NCBI GenBank assembly: GCA_002479645.1
Contig: DLOO01000009.1
Coordinates: 23,290-31,473 of the forward strand
Length of the DNA stretch: 8,184 nucleotides
Source: Lachnoclostridium sp. UBA7482
GTDB taxonomy: Bacteria > Bacillota > Clostridia > Lachnospirales > Lachnospiraceae
Reading direction: 5' to 3'
Below are positions 1 through 6,183 of this stretch, piece by piece. The notes under the pieces are model-generated. The model was given only the letters and a program-made list of their open reading frames with translations, searched no databases and was not told the origin of the DNA. Within the stretch, counting starts at the first letter, position 1. Every line of letters starts with the position of its first letter. The position numbers and the translations under genes are program-made.

Positions 1-189
1 AGCACCGAAGCCTTTGGAGATCCGATGGAAGCGGTCGGTTATGCGAAACAAAAGAAAATATCCCGAACCGCATTGTACTATTACGCAAGCCACGGATACA
101 TAGAAAACGCGCCGTGTCGCTTTGATGTGGTGGCAATTTACGGAGACGGACGCATGGAGCATATGGAAAATGCATTTGAATTCTGCTAA
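1..189 (+). CDS. yraN: UPF0102 / YraN family protein, C-terminal 62 residues (5' end outside window)
   Basis: Open from base 1 in frame 1 to a TAA at 187-189, giving the last 62 residues. The visible part has the UPF0102 tail pattern: FGDPMEAVGYAKQKKI, then a tyrosine-rich helix, then CRFDVVAIY and an ending in H-x-x-NAFEF. YraN proteins are small (about 120 residues) and have a restriction-endonuclease-like fold. Their role is unsettled, and their catalytic acidic and E-x-K residues would lie upstream of this window. In many bacteria yraN follows rnhB or the signal peptidase and rplS region, which would fit a housekeeping cluster, but those neighbours cannot be seen here. The stop is 11 nt before the next start, with that gene's AGGAGG directly after the TAA, so the two are probably co-transcribed. 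The family call is from motif recognition only. Confidence 0.85.
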   Translation, partial: STEAFGDPMEAVGYAKQKKISRTALYYYASHGYIENAPCRFDVVAIYGDGRMEHMENAFEFC

Positions 190-200
190 AGGAGGCTTTT

Positions 201-818
201 ATGAAGGTATTATTGTTAAACGGAAGTCCTCATCCGAAGGGAAGCACCTATACCGCCCTTCATGAGATGGAGAAAATTTTTCAGGAAAATGGGATTGAGA
301 CGGAGCTGGTTACCGTTGGCAGCAGGGAAATCCGCGGCTGTATCGCCTGCGGCGCCTGCGGCAGGACCGGTAAGTGTGTCTTTGACGATTTGGTAAATGA
401 AATTGCGCCGAAGTTTGCGGAGGCAGACGGACTGGTTCTCGGAAGCCCGGTATATTATGCATCGGCAAACGGCACGTTGACGGCACTTTTGGATCGCTTG
501 TTCTATAGTTCGCACTTTGATAAGACGATGAAGGTCGGCGCCTGTGTGGCATCGGCAAGACGCGGCGGTCTGACGGCAACCTTCGACCAGTTGAACAAGT
601 ATTTTACCATCAGCGGTATGCCGGTAGCTTCAGGACAATACTGGAACGGTGTCCACGGCAGCAATGCCGCCGATGCCGAGCAGGATCTTGAGGGTATGCA
701 GATGATGCGTACTCTGGCAAGAAATATGACCTTCTTAATGAAGAGCATTGCTCTCGGCAAGGAGGCGTTTGGTCTTCCGGAAAAGGAACCGAAGACCTTT
801 ACGAATTTTATCCGATAA
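201..818 (+). CDS. NADPH-dependent FMN reductase / iron-sulfur flavoprotein-like (flavodoxin fold)
   Basis: A 205-residue protein with a flavodoxin-like fold. It starts MKVLLLNGSPHPKGSTYTAL, where GSPHPKGST (residues 8-16) is the FMN phosphate-binding loop after the first beta strand. GSPVYYASANG (81-91) is the second flavin-contacting loop of the NADPH-dependent FMN reductase family. Between them are Cys47, Cys50, Cys53 and Cys59 (C-x2-C-x2-C-x5-C), the compact motif that holds a 4Fe-4S cluster in archaeal iron-sulfur flavoproteins (Isf). Many bacterial relatives keep these cysteines without a proven cluster. It probably acts in the cytosol as a small electron carrier or quinone/flavin reductase; the substrate cannot be told from sequence. 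AGGAGG at 190-195 sits 5 nt before the ATG, supporting this start. The function is not obviously tied to the neighbours. Confidence 0.88.
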   Translation: MKVLLLNGSPHPKGSTYTALHEMEKIFQENGIETELVTVGSREIRGCIACGACGRTGKCVFDDLVNEIAPKFAEADGLVLGSPVYYASANGTLTALLDRLFYSSHFDKTMKVGACVASARRGGLTATFDQLNKYFTISGMPVASGQYWNGVHGSNAADAEQDLEGMQMMRTLARNMTFLMKSIALGKEAFGLPEKEPKTFTNFIR

Positions 819-841
819 GAATTGTAGAAGGAGAAAAGGAC

Positions 842-1678
842 ATGTGGACAGAAATCAGTGAGCAGGCAGAGCTGAATATTTCCGGTCATGTGCCCTTTTT
901 GACTTTTTCGGCGCTGAAGGACGAGCCGGGGATTCGTCATGGCTTTTCTACGAGACTCGGCGGCGTCAGCAAGGGCATCTTTTCTTCGATGAATCTCGGA
1001 TTTAACCGTGGGGATTCGGAGGAAAATGTGCAGGAAAATTATCGGCTTCTCTGCGCTGCGCTGGGGATGCCGACGGAACGCCTGGTATTTTCCCGGCAGA
1101 CACATAAAGACTACGTGCGTAAGGTGACTTCGGAAGACTGCGGTATCGGCATTACCAGACCGATTCCCTATGATGACGTCGATGCGCATATGACCGACGA
1201 ATCGAATGTTCCGCTTGTGATTTTCAGCGCGGACTGTGTGCCGATTTTTTTCTACGACAGAAAGCACCATGCCATTGCGCTTGCGCATGCCGGATGGCGC
1301 GGGACGGTGCGGCAGATTGCAGCGAAAACCGTGCGCGCGATGGGGGAAGCGTATGGTGCAGAGGCGGAGCAGATGATTTGCGTTATCGGACCGTCCATCT
1401 GCGGTAAATGCTTTGAAATCGGCCCGGAGGTTGCGGAAGAATTTGTCCGTGCATGGCCCGATGCCGTGACGACCGGTATTCTCAAAAAGGGAGCCGGGGA
1501 TCGGTATCTTGCAGACCTTTGGGAAGCCAACCGTCAGGCGCTGCTTTCCGCCGGTGTTGCAGATGCCCATATTTCGGTATCGCGTGTGTGTACGATGTGC
1601 CGCCCGGAGCTGTTTTTTACCCACCGGGGCAGTCAGGGACAACGCGGCAGCAATGCAGGGTTTATAATGCTTACATGA
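842..1678 (+). CDS. pgeF: Peptidoglycan editing factor PgeF (YlmD/YfiH, laccase-domain Cu/Zn protein)
   Basis: A 278-residue member of the YfiH/YlmD family (formerly 'multicopper polyphenol oxidase, laccase domain'). The usual landmarks appear in order: RHGFSTRLGGVS (32-43), a NLG near 51, RQTHKD (85-90), DVDAHMTDE (112-120), FSADCVPIFFYD (128-139), LAHAGWRGT (147-155), IGPSICGKCFEIG (182-194) and CRPELFFTHR near 253-262. The metal and catalytic triad residues correspond to His88, Cys132 and His149. Family members have been shown to act as purine nucleoside phosphorylase/deaminases, and in E. coli PgeF prevents wrong amino-acid incorporation into UDP-MurNAc peptides; which role dominates here is unknown. 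The protein is probably cytosolic, since no signal peptide is seen. An AGGAG at 829-833 precedes the ATG. The next gene starts 12 nt after the stop, so an operon is likely. Confidence 0.92.
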   Translation: MWTEISEQAELNISGHVPFLTFSALKDEPGIRHGFSTRLGGVSKGIFSSMNLGFNRGDSEENVQENYRLLCAALGMPTERLVFSRQTHKDYVRKVTSEDCGIGITRPIPYDDVDAHMTDESNVPLVIFSADCVPIFFYDRKHHAIALAHAGWRGTVRQIAAKTVRAMGEAYGAEAEQMICVIGPSICGKCFEIGPEVAEEFVRAWPDAVTTGILKKGAGDRYLADLWEANRQALLSAGVADAHISVSRVCTMCRPELFFTHRGSQGQRGSNAGFIMLT

Positions 1679-1690
1679 TCGGAGGAGCGT

Positions 1691-3013
1691 ATGCGTAATC
1701 ATACCCATAAAATATTAGAGATTATGCCCTTCAGTCCCTGCGGGGCGGCAGGCATTGTTGTGGGAGATGTGCTGGTTGCCATGAACGGGGAACCGGTGCA
1801 GGATATCCTGGATTATCACTTCCGGGAGGAAAGCGACAGGCTTACCCTTACGATTGAACACGAGGACGGCCGCCGTGAGGATGTTGTCATTGAAAAGGAA
1901 GAGGACGAAGAGCTGGGACTTGTATTTGCCGAGTCGCTGATGGATGATTATCAGTCCTGCCGGAACAAATGCGAGTTCTGTTTCATTGACCAGATGCCCC
2001 CGGGAATGCGGAAAACCCTGTACTTCAAGGACGATGATACCCGACTTTCATTTTTGCAGGGCAACTATGTCACTCTGACGAATCTGAGTGATAAGGAAAT
2101 TGACCGGATCTGTTATTATAAGCTTTCTCCGATGAATGTCAGCGTGCATACGACCAATCCGGAGCTGCGCTGCCAAATGCTCAAAAACCGTTTTGCAGGC
2201 AATATACTCCAATGCCTTCAGCGTTTTAAGGACGCGGGCATTACGATGAACGGACAGGTTGTTCTTGTAAAGGATAGAAATGACGGAGAAGAGCTTGAGC
2301 GGACGATTCACGACCTGACCGCGTTTCTTCCCAATATGCAGAGTTTAAGTATCGTTCCGGTCGGTCTGACAAAATACAGGGAAGGACTTCCGAAAATCGA
2401 GCCTTTTAACAGGGACGATGCAAGAAAAGTGATTGGGCAGATTCATAAATGGCAGGGAATCTGCAAACAATATTTTGACACACGGTTTGTCTATGCCGGC
2501 GACGAGTGGTATATTCTGGCAGAGCAGGATTTGCCGACGGAGGACGATTACGAGGGCTATCCGCAGCTGGAAAACGGCGTCGGAATGCTGCGCTCCCTCA
2601 TGAGTGAGGTGACCGACTGTTTGCGGTATGTGCACGGTGATGACCGAAGCCGGAAGCTGACGATTGCAACCGGTGTGCTGGCTGCTCCGTTTATGGAGAA
2701 GCTGGCAGCGCAGGTGAGAGAGCATTTTCCGAACATTGCGTGTCAGGTGATTACGATTTATAATCACTTCTTCGGGGAGCGGATTACCGTGTCCGGCCTG
2801 CTTACCGGAGGGGATATCATTGAACAGTTAAAAGGACGTGAGCTTGGGGAACGCCTGCTTCTGCCGGTCAATCTGCTGCGCAGCGGCGAGGATGTTCTGC
2901 TTGACAATCTAACGGTGTCGGACATCGAAAATGCTTTACAAATAAAGGTGTCTATTGTACAATCAAATGGACAGGCATTTATCGATTCCCTGTTGGATGA
3001 ATCAGTATACTAA
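1691..3013 (+). CDS. PDZ - radical SAM-like - DUF512 protein, function unknown
   Basis: A 440-residue protein. Residues about 8-70 form a PDZ-like domain (SPCGAAGIVVGDVLVAMNGE). Cys90, Cys94 and Cys97 in CRNKCEFCFIDQMPPGMR give an exact C-x3-C-x2-C radical-SAM-type 4Fe-4S motif. YFKDDDTRLSFLQGNYVTLT (111-130) and SVHTTNPELR (151-160) follow, the latter resembling the central SAM-barrel strands. About residues 218-425 are the DUF512 domain, with VPVGLTKYREGLP, YAGDEWY and ENGVGMLR. The family is widespread in Firmicutes and Cyanobacteria (annotated as a putative Fe-S oxidoreductase) and is often next to der in Clostridia. No reaction is established to my knowledge. GGAGG at 1681-1685 supports the start, 12 nt after pgeF. 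Nothing looks truncated. The family call is firm; the biochemical role is open. Confidence 0.93.
   Translation: MRNHTHKILEIMPFSPCGAAGIVVGDVLVAMNGEPVQDILDYHFREESDRLTLTIEHEDGRREDVVIEKEEDEELGLVFAESLMDDYQSCRNKCEFCFIDQMPPGMRKTLYFKDDDTRLSFLQGNYVTLTNLSDKEIDRICYYKLSPMNVSVHTTNPELRCQMLKNRFAGNILQCLQRFKDAGITMNGQVVLVKDRNDGEELERTIHDLTAFLPNMQSLSIVPVGLTKYREGLPKIEPFNRDDARKVIGQIHKWQGICKQYFDTRFVYAGDEWYILAEQDLPTEDDYEGYPQLENGVGMLRSLMSEVTDCLRYVHGDDRSRKLTIATGVLAAPFMEKLAAQVREHFPNIACQVITIYNHFFGERITVSGLLTGGDIIEQLKGRELGERLLLPVNLLRSGEDVLLDNLTVSDIENALQIKVSIVQSNGQAFIDSLLDESVY
2935..2963 (+). promoter_or_regulatory. Candidate sigma-A promoter inside the DUF512 gene, reading into der
   Basis: TTTACA at 2935-2940 and TACAAT at 2958-2963 are separated by exactly 17 nt. 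Each hexamer is one base off the sigma-A consensus. Transcription would start near 2970, about 90 nt before the der ATG, giving der-plsY-gpsA a supply independent of the upstream genes. It lies within coding sequence, so a chance match is possible. Confidence 0.45.
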
Positions 3014-3058
3014 GGTTTTGCCGGAGATTCCGGCGGAATAGATATATCGGAGGAAAGT

Positions 3059-4384
3059 ATGAGAAAGCCGATCGTTGCGATTGTCGGCCGCCCTAACGTT
3101 GGAAAGTCAACACTTTTCAATGCACTGGCGGGTGAACGAATCAGCATTGTAAAAGATACGCCGGGGGTTACCAGGGATCGTATTTATGCGGATGTAAGCT
3201 GGTTAAATCATTCATTTACCATGGTGGATACCGGCGGTATTGAGCCGGAGAGCAAAGACATGATGCTTCGTTACATGCGTGAGCAGGCAGAGATTGCCAT
3301 TGCTACGGCGGATGTTATTGTGTTTCTGGTGGATGTACGCCAGGGTCTTGTTGACGCCGATACGAAGGTGGCGGACATGCTCAGAAGAAGCGGCAAGCCT
3401 ATCGTTCTTACGGTTAACAAGGTGGATAGCTTTGAGAAGTTCATGCCGGATGTGTATGAATTCTATAACCTCGGTCTTGGTGATCCGATTCCGGTTTCCG
3501 GCGCATCGATGCTCGGCTTCGGTGATTTGTGTGAAGAGCTTGTGAAGCATTTCCCGGAGGATACCGTAACAGACGAAGAGGATACCAGACCGCGTATTGC
3601 GATTGCCGGCAAGCCCAATGTCGGTAAGTCCTCGATTATTAACCGTCTGCTCGGGGAGAATCGTGTGATCGTTTCGGATATTGCGGGAACGACACGCGAC
3701 GCTATTGATACGGCGGTTGCCTATAACGGCAAAGAATACGTATTTATTGATACGGCAGGTCTTCGCCGCAAAGCGAAGATTAAGGAGGAGCTGGAGCGTT
3801 ACAGCATTATCCGTACGGTAAGCGCCGTAGAGCGCGCCGATATCGTCGTTGTTGTCATTGACGCGGGTGAGGGCGTAACCGAACAGGATGCCAAGATTGC
3901 CGGAATTGCACACGATGCAGGCAAGGGGATTGTTGTTGCTGTCAATAAATGGGACTCTATCGAGAAGGATGATAAGACCATTTACCGTCAGCAGGAGAAG
4001 ATTCGCGAGACTCTGTCCTTTATGCCTTATGCCGACATTATCTTTATTTCGGCAATGACCGGACAGCGTGTGAACAAGCTGTTTGACTCGATTGAGGTGG
4101 TTATTGAGAATCAGAACCGACGCATCGGTACCGGCGTCCTGAATGAGATTATGATGGAGGCTACGGCAATGCACCAGCCGCCGTCGGATAAGGGACGCAG
4201 ACTGAAGCTTTTCTATATTACGCAGGTATCGGTAAAGCCCCCGACCTTTGTTATTTTTGTAAATGACAAGGAGCTGATGCATTACTCCTATACCCGTTAT
4301 ATCGAGAACAAGATTCGCGAGGCATTTGGTTTTGCCGGCACTTCACTGAAGTTTATTATTCGCGAACGGAATGAAGAAAAATAA
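3059..4384 (+). CDS. der: Ribosome biogenesis GTPase Der (EngA), tandem G domains plus KH-like domain
   Basis: A 441-residue protein, the normal length for Der. Der uses GTP to mature the 50S ribosomal subunit and is usually essential. G domain 1 has GRPNVGKST (10-18), TPGVTRD (34-40), DTGG (57-60) and NKVD (120-123). An acidic linker (about 165-177) leads to G domain 2 with GKPNVGKSS (184-192), GTTRDAID (210-217), DTAGLRRKAK (231-240), NKWD (296-299) and ISAMTG (330-335). The KH-like C-terminal domain (about 352-438) has the family signatures PPSDKGRRLKL and YTRYIENKIREAFGF. Only Der carries two adjacent Era-type G domains, so the call is secure. GGAGG at 3049-3053 lies 5 nt before the ATG. 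The 45-nt gap to the previous stop is the largest among genes up to gpsA. plsY follows after 21 nt. Confidence 0.98.
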   Translation: MRKPIVAIVGRPNVGKSTLFNALAGERISIVKDTPGVTRDRIYADVSWLNHSFTMVDTGGIEPESKDMMLRYMREQAEIAIATADVIVFLVDVRQGLVDADTKVADMLRRSGKPIVLTVNKVDSFEKFMPDVYEFYNLGLGDPIPVSGASMLGFGDLCEELVKHFPEDTVTDEEDTRPRIAIAGKPNVGKSSIINRLLGENRVIVSDIAGTTRDAIDTAVAYNGKEYVFIDTAGLRRKAKIKEELERYSIIRTVSAVERADIVVVVIDAGEGVTEQDAKIAGIAHDAGKGIVVAVNKWDSIEKDDKTIYRQQEKIRETLSFMPYADIIFISAMTGQRVNKLFDSIEVVIENQNRRIGTGVLNEIMMEATAMHQPPSDKGRRLKLFYITQVSVKPPTFVIFVNDKELMHYSYTRYIENKIREAFGFAGTSLKFIIRERNEEK

Positions 4385-4405
4385 GACACAGGAGAGAAAG
4401 AAACC

Positions 4406-5038
4406 ATGGCGATTCAAATTATCCTTTGCCTTTTGGTTGGCTATCTGTTTGGCAATTTTTCAACGGCATATGTTATCGGGCGTCTGCATCATGTGGATAT
4501 TCGTAACTACGGAAGCGGCAATGCAGGAACGACCAATGCGATTCGTACGCTCGGAAAGAAATCCGGATATATCGTATTTCTGGGAGATTTTCTGAAGGTG
4601 ATGATTCCCGCGCTGGCAGTTCGTTTTGCGGTTTTCGGCGGCGAAGATATTGCGCCGCTTATGTGCCAGATTACCGGACTGGGTGTTGTTCTCGGACATT
4701 GCTATCCCTTCTGGCTGCATTTTAAGGGCGGTAAGGGAGTTGCAACGACTTCCGGAGCAATGGTTTGCAGTGACTGGACCTGCATCTTCTTTATTCCGGT
4801 ATTTGCACTGATTGTCGCAGTGACAAAATATGTATCGCTCGGTTCCATGTTTGTTGTATTTTTGTTCCCGGTTTGGACGGCTATCCGTTATACGGGGCAT
4901 CCATATTATGCTGCCATGATTTGCGTTTGCTGTCTGTATACGGTTTCCGGCGTTTATATGCACCGCGCAAATATTAAGAGGCTGGCAAAGGGCACAGAAA
5001 ATAAAATCGGTCACCACGTTAAGGTGAAGGAAGAGTAG
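4406..5038 (+). CDS. plsY: Acyl-phosphate:glycerol-3-phosphate 1-acyltransferase PlsY
   Basis: A 210-residue integral membrane enzyme. It moves an acyl group from acyl-phosphate (made by PlsX) to sn-glycerol-3-phosphate, giving lysophosphatidic acid. All three family motifs are visible: GSGNAGTTN (37-45), GHCYPFWLHFKGGKGVATTSG (97-117) containing the phosphate-binding glycine/lysine loop, and HRANIKRLAKGTENKIG (186-202). Hydrophobic stretches at about 2-24, 55-77, 84-100, 124-142, 146-163 and 167-183 fit a multi-pass protein. AGGAG at 4390-4394 is 11 nt before the ATG, a slightly long spacing, but MAIQIILCLLVGYLFGN is the expected first membrane segment. The next gene, gpsA, makes its substrate, a direct pathway link. 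The stop codon TAG is part of an AGGAG that precedes the first possible gpsA start, suggesting translational coupling. Confidence 0.96.
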   Translation: MAIQIILCLLVGYLFGNFSTAYVIGRLHHVDIRNYGSGNAGTTNAIRTLGKKSGYIVFLGDFLKVMIPALAVRFAVFGGEDIAPLMCQITGLGVVLGHCYPFWLHFKGGKGVATTSGAMVCSDWTCIFFIPVFALIVAVTKYVSLGSMFVVFLFPVWTAIRYTGHPYYAAMICVCCLYTVSGVYMHRANIKRLAKGTENKIGHHVKVKEE

Positions 5039-5046
5039 GAGATAAT

Positions 5047-5051
5047 GGAGG
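5047..5051 (+). promoter_or_regulatory. Ribosome binding site that decides the gpsA start
   Basis: GGAGG at 5047-5051 is 8 nt before the ATG at 5060. The earlier in-frame ATG at 5045 has only an AGGAG at 5037-5041 with a 3-nt spacing, which is too tight. The later ATG also puts the first residues of the Rossmann strand right at the N-terminus, as is normal for GpsA. Confidence 0.7.
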
Positions 5052-5059
5052 TTGGAAAA

Positions 5060-6055
5060 ATGAAGGTTGGTGTTTTGGGAGCAGGTACATGGGGTGTCGC
5101 ATTGACAATTCAGCTGGCTGCAAACGGTCACGATGTGATGTTATGGTCTGCAATTGCTAAGGAAATTGATGCGCTCAGTGCGGATCGGAATACAATTCCG
5201 AATTTGCCGGAAGCAAAATTGCAGGAGTGTGTAGCGCTTACAAAGGATTTGAAAGAGGTATGTACCGGAAAGGATTTGATTGTATTTGCGGTTGCATCTC
5301 CGTTTGTCCGTTCCGTTGCCGCGAAGGTAAAGAAATTCCTTCCCGAAGGTCAGCGTATTGTTAACGTTGGTAAGGGAATTGAGGAAGCAACCCTGATGAC
5401 GCTTACACAGGTAATTGCGGAGGAGAATCCTACGGCAAGTGTTGCCGTTTTGTCCGGTCCGAGCCATGCAGAAGAAGTCAGCCGCGGGATTCCGACCGCG
5501 ATCGTTGTCGGTTCCTCGAATCCGGAGACCGCATTGTTGGTACAGGATGCGTTTATGAATGATTTCTTCCGCATTTATACCAGCTCGGATGTGATTGGCA
5601 TCGAACTCGGCGGTTCCCTGAAGAATGTTATTGCGTTGGCTGCCGGTGTTGTTGACGGTCTTGGTTATGGGGACAATACCAAAGCTGCGTTGATGACCCG
5701 AGGTATTGCGGAAATCACCCGACTTGGTGTGAAGATGGGCGGTAAGCAGGAGACCTTCTCCGGTTTGTCCGGCGTCGGCGATTTGATTGTGACCTGTACA
5801 AGTACCCACAGCCGTAACCACAATGCCGGTTACTATATTGGCAAGGGCTATACGATGGAGCAGGCCATGAACGAGGTAAAGCAGGTTGTCGAGGGCGTAT
5901 TCTGTGCAAAAGCTGCCAAGAAGCTTGCCGATAAGTATCAGGTAAGTATGCCGATCGTAGAAGAGGTAAACCATGTGCTCTTTGACGGTAAGAATGCAAG
6001 AGAAGCGCTTTCTGATTTGTTCGGCAGACACCGTACCCGGGAGTACGGGGATTGA
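5060..6055 (+). CDS. gpsA: NAD(P)+-dependent glycerol-3-phosphate dehydrogenase GpsA
   Basis: A 331-residue cytosolic enzyme that reduces dihydroxyacetone phosphate to sn-glycerol-3-phosphate, feeding PlsY directly upstream. It begins MKVGVLGAGTWGVALTIQLA; GAGTWG (7-12) is the dinucleotide-binding Rossmann turn. Other landmarks are VNVGKGIE (101-108), LSGPSHAEEV (131-140), GGSLKNVIALAAG (184-196) with the conserved catalytic Lys188, NTKAALMTRG (206-215) and GLSGVGDLIVTCTSTHSRN (235-253), then VVEGV (277-281). The length is typical for the family. I chose the ATG at 5060 over one at 5045, which would add MEVGK, because of ribosome-site spacing and family N-termini; the 5045 start cannot be fully excluded. 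The stop lies 128 nt before spoIVA, the largest gap between consecutive genes so far, and an inverted repeat follows. Confidence 0.97.
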   Translation: MKVGVLGAGTWGVALTIQLAANGHDVMLWSAIAKEIDALSADRNTIPNLPEAKLQECVALTKDLKEVCTGKDLIVFAVASPFVRSVAAKVKKFLPEGQRIVNVGKGIEEATLMTLTQVIAEENPTASVAVLSGPSHAEEVSRGIPTAIVVGSSNPETALLVQDAFMNDFFRIYTSSDVIGIELGGSLKNVIALAAGVVDGLGYGDNTKAALMTRGIAEITRLGVKMGGKQETFSGLSGVGDLIVTCTSTHSRNHNAGYYIGKGYTMEQAMNEVKQVVEGVFCAKAAKKLADKYQVSMPIVEEVNHVLFDGKNAREALSDLFGRHRTREYGD

Positions 6056-6095
6056 TATACATAGCCCGCGATTAGAAATGAAATCCATATCATAA

Positions 6096-6146
6096 ACACA
6101 GTCCCCCTGACATATACATGAATTGTATAGTGAGGGGGACTGTTGT
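6096..6146. terminator. Long imperfect hairpin after gpsA (possible terminator or spoIVA leader element)
   Basis: ACAGTCCCCCT (6098-6108) and AGGGGGACTGT (6133-6143) form an 11-bp perfect GC-rich stem. It extends inward through C6111-G6130 and A6110-T6131 and a TATAC/GTATA stem (6113-6117 with 6125-6129), closing on a 7-nt loop. Outward, two more pairs form past a bulged T6144. No run of T follows on the + strand (TTGTCATATT), so it is not a textbook intrinsic terminator. Its position between the lipid operon and a sporulation gene still suits transcription separation. Confidence 0.45.
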
Positions 6147-6152
6147 CATATT

Positions 6153-6178
6153 CCCTCCACGAATTCGGAAATGGAGGG
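6153..6178 (+). promoter_or_regulatory. Stem that sequesters the spoIVA Shine-Dalgarno
   Basis: CCCTCCA (6153-6159) is perfectly complementary to TGGAGGG (6172-6178), separated by 12 nt. The right arm contains the GGAGG (6173-6177) that lies 6 nt before the spoIVA ATG at 6184. If the stem forms in the mRNA, the ribosome site is masked. The complementarity is seen directly; regulation is inferred. Confidence 0.45.
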
Positions 6179-6183
6179 GTAAT

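Noticed and set aside
503..1708. Long open frame on the minus strand (401 codons) and similar ones opposite der and gpsA
   Set aside because: They lie antisense to clearly recognisable genes, have low-complexity basic composition and match no family; they are by-products of codon bias.
3020..3034. GCCGG-AGATT-CCGGC inverted repeat between the DUF512 gene and der
   Set aside because: Only five base pairs with no T run after it; too short for a terminator and easily a chance match in GC-rich sequence.
5102..5107. TTGACA inside gpsA as a promoter
   Set aside because: The sequence 17 nt downstream (CGGTCA) has no resemblance to a -10.
6147..6153. TCATATT as a sigma-E -35 for spoIVA
   Set aside because: A good -35 match, but the expected -10 position about 14 nt later reads GGAAATGG, and transcription would begin at or past the ribosome site.
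6118..6183. Upstream ATG that would extend SpoIVA by 22 residues
   Set aside because: The added residues are coded by the hairpin and the ribosome binding site, no Shine-Dalgarno precedes 6118, and the 492-residue form equals the Bacillus length.
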